Assembly: GCA_016718275.1 (NCBI GenBank)
Contig: JADKEA010000019.1
Coordinates: forward strand, 124,001 to 188,000
Length of the DNA: 64,000 nt
Origin: Candidatus Villigracilis affinis
Lineage (GTDB): Bacteria; Chloroflexota; Anaerolineae; Anaerolineales; Villigracilaceae
Reading direction: 5' to 3'
Position numbers and translations under genes: made by a program. Positions within the stretch are counted from its first letter, which is position 1. The number at the start of each line of letters is the position of its first letter. Positions 34,449 through 43,119 of the stretch are shown here, piece after piece. Under the pieces are notes generated by a model that saw only the letters and a list, made by a program, of their open reading frames with translations, was not told where the DNA came from and made no database searches.

Positions 34449-35372
34449 TTAACCGTGAACTACTTTTAAAGCCTGCGGTAATATTTCGACACTGACCTTG
34501 TGCAGGTTGCTGCCAAAGCTGGTGAAGATCTCGCCATCGGCATGAATGTAAAGCGGAAGGTCTGAAGCGATGTTGAATTTTTTGAATTCGCCCATGCGGA
34601 TCTGTTTGAAACGCATGTGTGTGCCATTCATGAATTCGGGCACGAGGCGGAACATCATGCCGCGTGAAACTTTGTTGACGGTGAGGAATTCCATTTTGCC
34701 ATCATCGTTCTTTGAGTTGGGCGAGAGCATAAAACCGCCGCCTTCACGCGGACCATTGCACAGGGTGAGCATGATCACGCTTTCCTCCCACTTCTCGTTT
34801 TCTGTTTCGATTTGCATTCTGGCTGGGTTGTGATTTAGGAGGATGGTTTGAATCACCGCCGTGAGATACATGAGAAAACCTTTGACGATGGGCAGTTTAT
34901 GCGAGCGGATGGTGACAACGGCGTCGAAGCCGATACCGAGGGTGTTATCGAAATATTCCTTGCGGTTGTGTTCGTCGATCATCTGGCCGATGTCGATGCT
35001 TTGGATGGTTTCGGCTTTGAGTGCGTGGGCCAGCGCGTGCGCCGATTTTTGAGTGATGCCCATCGAGTAGGCGAAGTCGTTGCCTGAACCGATGGGAACA
35101 ACGCCCATGATGGGACGTTTTTCCATGGGGACTTGCATGAGGCCGTTCATTACTTCATGCACCGTGCCGTCGCCGCCCATGGCGATGACGAGGTCATAGC
35201 CTTCTTCAGCGGCTTGTCTGGCGAGTTCGATGGCGTGGGTGGGATACACCGTTCCGCTCCATGTCAGTTCGCCTTTGAATTCCTGCGCGATGGGGCGCAG
35301 GTCGTTTGCGGTTTTCCAGGCACGTCCCATATCTGCCATGGGGTTGAGGATGAGTTTTACTTTGCGGGGCAT
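34449..35372 (-). CDS. Diacylglycerol/lipid kinase family protein (YegS-like)
   Basis: A 307-residue DAGK_cat protein. Start KVKLILNPMADMGRA, then the nucleotide site VIAMGGDGTVHEVMNGLM (GGDGT near 65) and PIGSGNDFAYSMG, typical of bacterial lipid or sphingosine-like kinases. It would phosphorylate a membrane lipid alcohol using ATP. ATG 35372 is preceded by GGGAG; an upstream in-frame ATG at 35420 lacks one. Confidence 0.88.
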   Translation of the reverse strand: MPRKVKLILNPMADMGRAWKTANDLRPIAQEFKGELTWSGTVYPTHAIELARQAAEEGYDLVIAMGGDGTVHEVMNGLMQVPMEKRPIMGVVPIGSGNDFAYSMGITQKSAHALAHALKAETIQSIDIGQMIDEHNRKEYFDNTLGIGFDAVVTIRSHKLPIVKGFLMYLTAVIQTILLNHNPARMQIETENEKWEESVIMLTLCNGPREGGGFMLSPNSKNDDGKMEFLTVNKVSRGMMFRLVPEFMNGTHMRFKQIRMGEFKKFNIASDLPLYIHADGEIFTSFGSNLHKVSVEILPQALKVVHG

Positions 35373-35448
35373 ACGGTCTCCCAGATTTGGATTTATCAAT
35401 ATAACCCCGTGTTCATCCATTTGGTTGCAAAAGATCGGTCAATTAAAC

Positions 35449-35495
35449 AAAATAACCACGAGACACGGGCGTTGCTTTGTCTTCGTGGTTATTTT
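35449..35495 (-). terminator. Terminator of the GAF-GGDEF gene
   Basis: AAAATAACCACGA pairs with TCGTGGTTATTTT with an inner GACA/TGTC stem. It lies 20 bp past the cyclase stop on the minus strand and ends in a T-rich tract. Confidence 0.65.
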
Positions 35496-35515
35496 ACATT
35501 TTTCAAGTGTAGGAA

Positions 35516-36787
35516 TTATTCCACTTGTTTTCTGGGAATTGTGATGGGGTCCAGTGGGCCTGTGGCGACTTTGGCAACCGAATATTGGCCGCGATGATGT
35601 TTCTTGGCCTGATACAAGGCAGCGTCTGCCGCGCGGAGCAGGTCGCCTGCGGTTTTTGAGTGGGTCGGGTAAATGGCGATCCCGGCGGTGATCCCAAGCT
35701 GGATCGTTTTGTTTTCCATGAACGAAGGTTTATAGCCTTTGACAAGGTCTATGATCTTTTGCGTGACCCGTTCCGCCATTTCCTGATCGGCTTCGCGGGT
35801 GATCAAGGTGAGTTCATCGCCGCCGTAGCGGGCAAGGAAATCGGTGGGGCGTATATTTTCGGCAAGGTGATTGAAAAGGGAATATAACAATTCATCGCCG
35901 ATCACATGCCCAAAGGTGTCGTTGACTGTTTTGAAGCCATCCAGATCCATCATCACCACGGAGAACATTGTGTTCATTCGTCTGGCATAGCGGATCTCTT
36001 CCTGAAGGCGCTCGTCCAATGCGCGGCGATTGGGCAGGCCGGTGACGCTGTCTGTATTGGCTTGCGCCGCAACTTGTTGATGCAGGCTGGCATTGGAGAT
36101 GGCCACAGCCGCCTGGTCTGCCAGCAAACCGATCAGGCGCAGTTCAGCGCGTGTAAATCCACCAGCAATCGAACGGGAAAGATTCATCACCCCGACGATG
36201 GATTTATTGAATTTGAGCGGAACGCCGATGATCGATCCGCTCCAGTCTTGAGGGCTTTTTTCATATAGCGGGTGGTTGGTGATATCTTCCACGATAATGG
36301 GAACGCCGCTGCCGACCACCGTTGCCGTGAGTCCTTCTTTGCGCGGCATGCTGATGGGCATGTTCTTTGACCCTTCCGCAGTCAATGACGATCCGAATTC
36401 CAGTTTTCCATGGGAGTATAAAAAGATGTGGGCGGCACGCGCATTTTTTACGAGCCGCATGGCTTCGGCCACCACCGTGTCCAGCACGGTTTGCAGGTCG
36501 AGGCTGGAGGTTACATTCAGGCTGAGTTTTTTTAACGAGTCGAGTTCGTCGATCTGCTGTTTTACCGCAGCCATCAACGCATGCCGTGAAATGATCTCTT
36601 GTGTAAAAGCTGTGGAAGATGATTCGTCCTTGCCTTGTTTGGACGGCCCCAAATCAGCCACTTCCACCAGCACCTGAATCAATTTGAAAATCCCCTCTTT
36701 TTCTTCTTCCGCGATCGAGTCATCCTGCTTGATGATCTCACGCGCACGGTGAAAGATGTTTTTTTGCCTTTCGGTTATTCCGGCCAT
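35516..36787 (-). CDS. GAF-GGDEF diguanylate cyclase
   Basis: Soluble 423-residue c-di-GMP synthase candidate. An N-terminal helical segment (about 1-80) leads to a GAF domain (LNVTSSLDLQTVLDTVVAEAMRLVKNARAAHIFLYSHG to about 245) and a GGDEF domain. The active loop is RYGGDELTLI, with Leu in place of Phe, a tolerated variant, and an RxxD inhibitory site (RPTD) precedes it. ATG 36787 follows AAAAGGTAG. The second cyclase in the window, cytosolic unlike the membrane one at 17.3 kb. Confidence 0.9.
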   Translation of the reverse strand: MAGITERQKNIFHRAREIIKQDDSIAEEEKEGIFKLIQVLVEVADLGPSKQGKDESSSTAFTQEIISRHALMAAVKQQIDELDSLKKLSLNVTSSLDLQTVLDTVVAEAMRLVKNARAAHIFLYSHGKLEFGSSLTAEGSKNMPISMPRKEGLTATVVGSGVPIIVEDITNHPLYEKSPQDWSGSIIGVPLKFNKSIVGVMNLSRSIAGGFTRAELRLIGLLADQAAVAISNASLHQQVAAQANTDSVTGLPNRRALDERLQEEIRYARRMNTMFSVVMMDLDGFKTVNDTFGHVIGDELLYSLFNHLAENIRPTDFLARYGGDELTLITREADQEMAERVTQKIIDLVKGYKPSFMENKTIQLGITAGIAIYPTHSKTAGDLLRAADAALYQAKKHHRGQYSVAKVATGPLDPITIPRKQVE

Positions 36788-36999
36788 AATGACTACCTTT
36801 TTATCATATCGGCTGGCGGAGGACAACCGACCTTTTGTACTGGAATTCGCGGATTGATTCCACGTTTTCCTATACATGTCAGCGAGATCACATTGAGGGT
36901 GAGGGAATGATGTGCTTTGAAATGACCGCCAATATTCCGATTATATAGCCTTTTTTGCTCATAATTGGATTGTGTTAGAATAACATCCATACTGTTTTA

Positions 37000-37800
37000 A
37001 TGAGGCATCTCGTGTCCAACTCACCCAAGCCTGCTCAAGCAACACCACTGAATCCACGCCGACGGGGGATCATCGTCGGCGCATCCGATGGAATGGGGGC
37101 CACTCTGGCCCATAAACTGGTAAAAGAAGGTTATACACTTGCCCTGATCGCCCGTCGAGAAGAAAAACTCTCCAGCCTGTGTGCGGAGATCAATACCGCC
37201 GAAGGTGAAACCCGTGCGCTGGCATATGTGCATGACGTGGCGAACTATGATGAAGTTCCTGATCTGTTGCGCAAGATCGTTGCGGACCTCGGCGGATTGG
37301 ATCTTGTTGTTTTCATGGCTGGCGTAAATTTCCCTCCTGGCTTGAACAACTATAACTTCGAAGGCGACCGCAAGATGATCGAAGTCAATCTCATCGGCGC
37401 AATGGCCTGGCTCAGCCCGGTGGCTGAAATGTTCCAAAACGCAAAGGCAGGACAGATCGTGGGAATTTCCTCCGTGGCAGGCGACCGTGGACGTATCGGC
37501 AACCCTGGTTACAACACTTCCAAAGCCGGGTTGACCACTTATCTTGAGGCGCTCCGCAACCGATTGACACGTCACGGCGTGAATGTATTAACCGTCAAGC
37601 CTGGTTTCGTCAAAACAGAAATGATCAAGGCCGCGCAGGGGGGCACACCCTTTGCGATCTCTCCCGAACAAGCCGCTGAGGATATTTATAAAGCCATGCG
37701 CAAGCGGAAGCAATTGATCTACACCGCATCCATCTGGCGCTGGATCATGCTTGTCATCCAACATGTGCCATCGGTGATCTTCCGCCGAATGTCGTTTTAA
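37000..37800 (+). CDS. SDR oxidoreductase, DprE2-like
   Basis: A 266-residue short-chain dehydrogenase: cofactor motif GIIVGASDGMGATLAHKL (about 25-42), active-site Ser in ISSVAGDRG and YNTSK (Tyr-x3-Lys). The C-terminal hydrophobic stretch WRWIMLVIQHVPSVIFRRMSF resembles the membrane-associating tail of DprE2, which reduces the keto intermediate of decaprenylphosphoryl-ribose epimerisation. The next gene is DprE1-like, which supports that role. A GTG at 37012 is an alternative start. Confidence 0.78.
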   Translation: MRHLVSNSPKPAQATPLNPRRRGIIVGASDGMGATLAHKLVKEGYTLALIARREEKLSSLCAEINTAEGETRALAYVHDVANYDEVPDLLRKIVADLGGLDLVVFMAGVNFPPGLNNYNFEGDRKMIEVNLIGAMAWLSPVAEMFQNAKAGQIVGISSVAGDRGRIGNPGYNTSKAGLTTYLEALRNRLTRHGVNVLTVKPGFVKTEMIKAAQGGTPFAISPEQAAEDIYKAMRKRKQLIYTASIWRWIMLVIQHVPSVIFRRMSF

Positions 37801-37808
37801 CCGATCTT

Positions 37809-37840
37809 AGACCCTAAAGGTTTCAAAACTTTTAGGGTCT
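37809..37840 (+). terminator. Hairpin between the DprE2-like and DprE1-like genes
   Basis: AGACCCTAAA pairs with TTTAGGGTCT around 12 bases, 5 bp before the next ATG. It contains part of the only possible ribosome binding site (AGGG), so it could act as a partial terminator or a translation-control hairpin. Confidence 0.5.
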
Positions 37841-37844
37841 CTGT

Positions 37845-39239
37845 ATGAAAATCAAAATGCAAAAAACCTTCACTCAACTCGAAAACTTTGGGCATTCGCT
37901 CAAAGCCCCATCCTATCTCATCAAACCCCAAAACGCCGAAGATATTTATGAAGCCTTCCGCTTCGCGAAGAAGATGGGCCTCACTGTCGCTGCGCGCGGC
38001 GGCGGACGCAGTTATAACGACGCCGCGTTGAACGGCGGCGGCATCGTGCTGGATACTTCAGGGATGAACCAGATTCTCGAATGGGAACCAGCTACAGGTC
38101 AGGTACGATGCGAGCCCGGCGTCACGCTTGAACAGTTGTGGCAGAAGGTCCTGCCGGATAGCTGGTGGCCTCCCGTCGTCTCTGGAACCATGAAGACAAC
38201 CCTGGGCGGATGCCTTGCGGCAAACATCCACGGAAAAAACAATTTCAAAATGGGCCCGATCGGCGACCATGTGGTGGAGTTCACTGCGGTGCTGCCCACG
38301 GGTGCAGAAGTCATTTGCTCTCCCAAAAAGAACGGCGACTTGTTTTACTCAATGATCAGCGGGTTGGGGATGCTCGGCATTTTCACTTCGATCACTTTGC
38401 AAATGAAGAAGGTGTATTCAGGGCTGCTCGAAGTACACGCATGGCCCACCCGCAACTTAAAAGAACACCTTGCTCTAATCGAAGATAACGCGCCGAGCTA
38501 CGATTACATCGTCGGCTGGCTCGATACCATCACCATCGGCCACGGACAAATTCACGCAACGAATTATCTGCATGAAGGCGATGACCCAAATCCGCAGGAG
38601 ACCATCAAACTTGAAAATCAAAACCTGCCGAGCCGTTTGTTTGGCGTAATGCCAAAATCACTGCTGCATTATTTTATGACGCCCTTTGTGAACGATCTCG
38701 GCTGGTGGGGCGTCAACACGGCAAAATATATCGCCAGTTTACGCAGGCACACATTCCGCCAGCCTCATGCGGCTTTTCACTTTTTATTGGATTATGTGCC
38801 GGATTGGGAACGCTCCATGGGACGCGGCGGATTGATCCAATATCAGTCCTTCCTGCCAAAAGAAACCGCGCTTCAAGCCTGGACCGAAGTGCTGGCTCTG
38901 ACCAAAAAGCAGGGACTTCCCTCTTACCTTGGTGTGACCAAACGCCACCGCCCCGACAACTTCCTGCTCACCCACGCCACGGATGGTTTCTCCCTTGCGA
39001 TGGATTTCAAAGTGACAGATGCCCGCCGAGCAAGACTCCGCTCCATGCTGCTGGAATGTGACAAGATCGTGCTTGCCAACGGCGGACGGTTCTACTTCGC
39101 AAAGAACAGCGAAACCACCGCAGAAACCGCCCTCGCATTTTACGGCCAGGAAACGGTGGATAAATTCAAGAAATTGAAAAAACGCTGTGACCCGAACGGG
39201 CTGCTGGAATCGGATCTGTATCGAAGAATTTTTGGATAA
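37845..39239 (+). CDS. FAD-linked oxidase, DprE1-like
   Basis: A 464-residue VAO/PCMH-fold flavoprotein. FAD-binding blocks VAARGGGRSYNDAALNGGGIVLDTSGMN (about 48-75), VVSGTMKTTLGGCLAANIHGKNNF (about 110-133) and GLGMLGIFTSITLQMKK match DprE1, the FAD subunit of decaprenylphosphoryl-D-ribose 2'-epimerase, which supplies arabinose donors for cell-wall arabinans. The DprE2-like SDR is next to it. A different sugar alcohol oxidase of the same family cannot be excluded. Confidence 0.78.
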   Translation: MKIKMQKTFTQLENFGHSLKAPSYLIKPQNAEDIYEAFRFAKKMGLTVAARGGGRSYNDAALNGGGIVLDTSGMNQILEWEPATGQVRCEPGVTLEQLWQKVLPDSWWPPVVSGTMKTTLGGCLAANIHGKNNFKMGPIGDHVVEFTAVLPTGAEVICSPKKNGDLFYSMISGLGMLGIFTSITLQMKKVYSGLLEVHAWPTRNLKEHLALIEDNAPSYDYIVGWLDTITIGHGQIHATNYLHEGDDPNPQETIKLENQNLPSRLFGVMPKSLLHYFMTPFVNDLGWWGVNTAKYIASLRRHTFRQPHAAFHFLLDYVPDWERSMGRGGLIQYQSFLPKETALQAWTEVLALTKKQGLPSYLGVTKRHRPDNFLLTHATDGFSLAMDFKVTDARRARLRSMLLECDKIVLANGGRFYFAKNSETTAETALAFYGQETVDKFKKLKKRCDPNGLLESDLYRRIFG

Positions 39240-39244
39240 TACAT

Positions 39245-39271
39245 GTAGGGGCGAGGTCACCTCGCCCCTAC
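39245..39271. repeat. Perfect 27-bp palindromic repeat
   Basis: Arms GTAGGGGCGAGG around TCA. The outer GTAGGGGC matches the other palindromes, while the inner arm differs, which indicates that the inner stem varies between copies. Confidence 0.8.
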
Positions 39272-39284
39272 GGAATTTAATGGT

Positions 39285-39992
39285 ATGAAACTCGACATTA
39301 TTGATTTGGGATTGATCGAATACGAACGTGCCTGGAAATTACAGGACGAATACGCGGCGGAAATTGCAGAGGGGAAACGCCCGCCGACACTTTTGCTGCT
39401 CGAACATCCCCATGTATACACATTCGGACGAAAAGGCCATGCGGAGAATCTGCTGTGGGGCGAAGAACAGCTAAAGCAAAAAGGGATTTCCACACATTGG
39501 GTGGATCGCGGCGGCGATGTCACTTATCACGGGCCTGGACAATTGGTTGGGTATCCTCTCATTCCGCTTGGCAGGGTTAATCACGATAGCAAGCTTCCAG
39601 ATGCAGATTATGTCGGTTACATCCGCAAGTTGGAGAAAACTCTCATCGTGGCGCTGGCGCATTTTGGGATCGCGACAGGTCAACGGTCAGGTTTGACCGG
39701 GGTTTGGATTCAGGCAGATGTCCATTCGCGTTGCCCGCGCTGTTCGCCGGAAGATCGGAAAAAGCCAGCCAAGATCGCCGCGATCGGTGTCAAGGTGGAT
39801 GTGCGCGGCGTTTCACGTCATGGCTTTGCGTTGAATGTGAATCCAGATATGGAATATTGGGATGGCATCATTGCCTGCGGGTTAAGTGAACCCGTGGTCT
39901 CGCTTGCTGATCTGCTTCCCTCGGTCCCTTCAATGGAAAGTGTGAAAGCCGTGGTCACAACTGCGTTTCGTGAAATATTTGAAGAAAAATAA
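39285..39992 (+). CDS. lipB: Octanoyl-[acyl-carrier-protein]:protein N-octanoyltransferase
   Basis: Transfers octanoyl from ACP to lipoyl domains. 235 residues with VYTFGRKG, WVDRGGDVTYHGPGQLVGYPLIPL (the RGG..T.HGPGQ motif), the catalytic Lys in KIAAIGVKV and Cys in IIACGLSEP. An unusual 20-residue insertion (about 145-164) containing SRCPRCSPEDRKKP separates GVW and KIAAIG and carries a CxxC. No lipA is adjacent. Confidence 0.93.
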   Translation: MKLDIIDLGLIEYERAWKLQDEYAAEIAEGKRPPTLLLLEHPHVYTFGRKGHAENLLWGEEQLKQKGISTHWVDRGGDVTYHGPGQLVGYPLIPLGRVNHDSKLPDADYVGYIRKLEKTLIVALAHFGIATGQRSGLTGVWIQADVHSRCPRCSPEDRKKPAKIAAIGVKVDVRGVSRHGFALNVNPDMEYWDGIIACGLSEPVVSLADLLPSVPSMESVKAVVTTAFREIFEEK

Positions 39993-40033
39993 GACCGAAT
40001 GATTCGCGGGGAAAAACTGGCACTTTCGTGCGA

Positions 40034-40063
40034 TTGGATGACCTTCCGACCGTACTGTAAAAT
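40034..40063 (+). promoter_or_regulatory. Possible promoter of the DUF1800-DUF1501 pair
   Basis: TTGGAT at 40034-40039 and TAAAAT at 40058-40063 with an 18-base spacer, about 30 bp before the DUF1800 ATG. Consensus match is moderate. Confidence 0.35.
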
Positions 40064-40092
40064 CGAGTGCGATTCTAAAGAAAAGAGGTGTC

Positions 40093-41826
40093 ATGGCTTT
40101 TCAACAAAGAACAAAATTCACGCGCAGGGATTTTCTAAAACTGGGCGGCTCGCTTGCAACTGCGTCACTGCTTGCGGCTTGTCAACCCAATGCAGAAACC
40201 CCTGTGCCAACTTCTCCTGTCAGCAGCAGTGGCGATGTCTCTTTGCCAGAGCCTTCCATTTCACTGCCGCCTGTTCCGCTGGCCGTGCTGGCGCTTGGAC
40301 GCATGAGTTTTGGCATTCGCCCTGGCGATATCGAAGCTTTCAATGCGCTGGGCGGCAATGATGACGAACGCCTGCGCGCTTATGTGCAGCAGCAATTGAA
40401 TCCAGATTCGATCGACGACAGCGATTTCGAATCGCGTTACAACGCGGCTGGTTTTCAAGCCCTGCATAAATCACATGAGCAACTGTATTCGGAACACATT
40501 GCCAATAATGCCTACGACCCCAACGATGATGCATATTGGGAGTGGTACAGCCTGCCCACCTACGAACTCGTGGATGCGACTCTCCTGCGGGCTGTGCACA
40601 GCAAAAAACAGCTTGCTGAAATGCTCGCGGACTTCTGGCACAACCATTTCAATATTTTCTTCTGGCAGGACGATGGCGTGCCGCTGCTGGTTTCATATAA
40701 CCGCGACGTACTGCGCAAGCACATGCTTGGAAATTTCCGCCAGATGCTTGAAGCGGTGGCGACCCATCCTTCGATGCTGTATTACTTGAATCAAAACAAC
40801 AGTTCCGATGCGGGCCCGAATGAAAATTTTGCGCGCGAACTCTTTGAGCTTCACACTCTCGGCGCTGAAAATTATCTGGGTGTGCGCGACCCGAACACAG
40901 TCGAGAAGGATGCGAACGGCGTTTCAGTCGGCTATGTTGATAACGATGTCTACGAAGCCGCGCGCTGTCTCACAGGCTGGCGCATTGATGACGATCTCGG
41001 CGAGTGGGAGGATGGTATCGAGAAAACGGGCAACTTTATTTTTTACAAACCCTGGCATGACCGCTTCAATAAACTCGTGCTTGGTAAATATATTCCCGCC
41101 GATCAACCCGATATGCAGGATGGAAAAGATGTATTGGACTTGCTCGCTTATCACCCTGGCACAGCCCGCCATATTGCGCGGAAACTTTGCCGCCGCTTCA
41201 TCTCTGACCTGCCATCTGATTCTGTTGTAGCGGCAGCGGCCGCCACCTTTACAGAATTCCGCGACGCGCCCGATCAGTTGAAGCGCGTCATGGAAACCAT
41301 TCTGCTTTCCGATGAATTCAAGCAAAGTTGGGGGCAGAAGATCAAGCGTCCGTTTGAAGCGTGTATTTCCATCATGCGAGCATTGAACTCGGACTTCACC
41401 CGCATCCCCGGCGGCGTTGCATGGATGCTCAGCCTGATGGGACAGCCTCTCTTCGAACGCCGTTCTCCCGATGGATATCCCGATGTGAAGGAAGCTTGGG
41501 CAAATTCCATGTCGCTGTTGTATCGCTGGAACTTTGCCGTGGGCATCGCCGAAAACTGGTTGAATGATGACGATACGGGGCTGAAGATCCAAACGGATGT
41601 GTATAACCAGACGCCGCCTGAAATTCGCACCGCCGAAGCCCTTGCCGATTTCTGGATCAACCGCATCCTTGGCCGACCTCTTTCTGATGCTGACAGGAAT
41701 GCCGTCATTGCTGTGATGGCACAGGAATACGGCACGCAGGAGTCTTTGCCCGATGATCACGTGGGATATGTTCTACCTGCCATGATCGAAGTGATTTTGA
41801 TGAGCCCGGATTTTCAATGGAAGTAG
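40093..41826 (+). CDS. Tat-exported DUF1800 family lipoprotein
   Basis: A 577-residue protein. The N-terminus has a twin-arginine motif TRRDFLKLGG and a lipobox LLAAC, followed by a Pro/Ser-rich linker. The DUF1800 domain shows LALGRMSFGIRPGDIEAFN, LADFWHNHFNIFFWQ, NFARELFELHTLGAENYLG and HPGTARHIARKLCRRFISD. The molecular function of this family is unknown to me; it is always seen with DUF1501, as here, and is proposed to act outside the membrane. Confidence 0.88.
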   Translation: MAFQQRTKFTRRDFLKLGGSLATASLLAACQPNAETPVPTSPVSSSGDVSLPEPSISLPPVPLAVLALGRMSFGIRPGDIEAFNALGGNDDERLRAYVQQQLNPDSIDDSDFESRYNAAGFQALHKSHEQLYSEHIANNAYDPNDDAYWEWYSLPTYELVDATLLRAVHSKKQLAEMLADFWHNHFNIFFWQDDGVPLLVSYNRDVLRKHMLGNFRQMLEAVATHPSMLYYLNQNNSSDAGPNENFARELFELHTLGAENYLGVRDPNTVEKDANGVSVGYVDNDVYEAARCLTGWRIDDDLGEWEDGIEKTGNFIFYKPWHDRFNKLVLGKYIPADQPDMQDGKDVLDLLAYHPGTARHIARKLCRRFISDLPSDSVVAAAAATFTEFRDAPDQLKRVMETILLSDEFKQSWGQKIKRPFEACISIMRALNSDFTRIPGGVAWMLSLMGQPLFERRSPDGYPDVKEAWANSMSLLYRWNFAVGIAENWLNDDDTGLKIQTDVYNQTPPEIRTAEALADFWINRILGRPLSDADRNAVIAVMAQEYGTQESLPDDHVGYVLPAMIEVILMSPDFQWK

Positions 41827-41832
41827 GAAAGT

Positions 41833-43059
41833 ATGCCCGTACCTAAGATCTCCCGCAGACAATTTTTACAAGGCTGTTCTGCAGCCATTGCATCCATGGC
41901 TGGAGCGCGCCTGACAAACCTCGCTTTTGCAAAACAGGATAATCCATCCGATACATTGGTTGTCGTTTTTTTGCGCGGCGGCTGGGATGCGCTCAATGTC
42001 GTTCCGCCGTTGCAGGGCGATGACCGCGGCTTTTATGAAAAGGCCCGCCCCGATATCAAGATCTCCGATTTGCTTACCCTCAATGACCAGTTTGGTTTGC
42101 ATCCCGCGCTGGCTCCACTGCACGAGTTATATCAGGCAGGCAAAATGGGCGTCGTCCATGCGGTGGGACTGGATCACGATACCCGCAGTCATTTCGATGC
42201 GCAGGAATATATTGAGCTGGGGACGCCCGGGTCGAAGAATACAACCTCAGGTTGGATCACCCGTCATTTGCAGGAAACAGGCGTCTCATCCATTTTGCCC
42301 GTTGTCTCAACAGCGGGTCAACCCACATCCCTGTTGAATTTCGTGCCGACTGTGAATGTGAATTCCCCGTCCGATTTTTCGCAGTGGGGAAATGACTTGC
42401 TGGCTTCCCAGCAAACCGCCTTGCGCCAAATGTATCAGGGCGAATCCCTGCTGCATCGCGCCGGTGCGCGCACATTGGATGCGTTGAATATTGTCAGCCC
42501 GCTGGTGAATCAGGAATATCAACCATCGAACGGCGCATTTTACAATGACGATGAACTCGGTCAGCAGTTGAAGACCATTGCCCGTATGATCAAACTGGAA
42601 GCAGGTCTGCGCGTGGCAGCCGTTGACTTTGGCGGCTGGGATACGCATGAATATGAAACGGATGGCAACGGCGGTTACATCGGCGATCTGCTGGGCCAGC
42701 TTGCCTCCGGTCTCTCCAATTTTTATCTCGACCTTGATTCTGGCTATACCGATCGTTTATCTGTGGTCGTGATCAGTGAGTTTGGACGACGACTTGTGCA
42801 AAACGAATCCTATGGCACCGATCACGGTCACGGCTCGGTGATGCTGGCACTTGGTGGCAATGTCAATGGCGGGCAGGTTTATGGGAAATGGCCGGGCTTG
42901 AACAATGACCAGTTGTACGACCATGCCGATCTGGCGGTTACTACCGATTACCGTCAGATATTAAGTGAACTGTTATCGACCCGCCTGGGGAATTCAAATA
43001 TCGAATCGGTATTCCCGGGCTTTTCTGGAAACTACGATCCGTTGGGATTATTCAGATAA
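41833..43059 (+). CDS. Tat-exported DUF1501 family protein
   Basis: A 408-residue protein. Tat motif SRRQFLQG at residues 7-14 with a short hydrophobic stretch ending in LAFA. The body is related to the sulfatase/phosphatase-like DUF1501 fold: TLVVVFLRGGWDALNVVPP, DHDTRSHFDAQEYIELG, DFGGWDTHEYE, VVVISEFGRRLVQNESYGTDHGHGSVMLALGG. Starts 7 bases after the DUF1800 stop; the pair is presumably one transcript ended by the terminator at 43068. Confidence 0.88.
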   Translation: MPVPKISRRQFLQGCSAAIASMAGARLTNLAFAKQDNPSDTLVVVFLRGGWDALNVVPPLQGDDRGFYEKARPDIKISDLLTLNDQFGLHPALAPLHELYQAGKMGVVHAVGLDHDTRSHFDAQEYIELGTPGSKNTTSGWITRHLQETGVSSILPVVSTAGQPTSLLNFVPTVNVNSPSDFSQWGNDLLASQQTALRQMYQGESLLHRAGARTLDALNIVSPLVNQEYQPSNGAFYNDDELGQQLKTIARMIKLEAGLRVAAVDFGGWDTHEYETDGNGGYIGDLLGQLASGLSNFYLDLDSGYTDRLSVVVISEFGRRLVQNESYGTDHGHGSVMLALGGNVNGGQVYGKWPGLNNDQLYDHADLAVTTDYRQILSELLSTRLGNSNIESVFPGFSGNYDPLGLFR

Positions 43060-43067
43060 ACCAAAAC

Positions 43068-43098
43068 AAAAAATCGGCGGATGCTCCGCCGATTTTTT
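43068..43098. terminator. Bidirectional Rho-independent terminator
   Basis: A 14-bp perfect stem AAAAAATCGGCGGA/TCCGCCGATTTTTT with a TGC loop, between the convergent DUF1501 and SLT-like genes. Confidence 0.9.
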
Positions 43099-43119
43099 GT
43101 TTTCATCATGCCAATGAAT

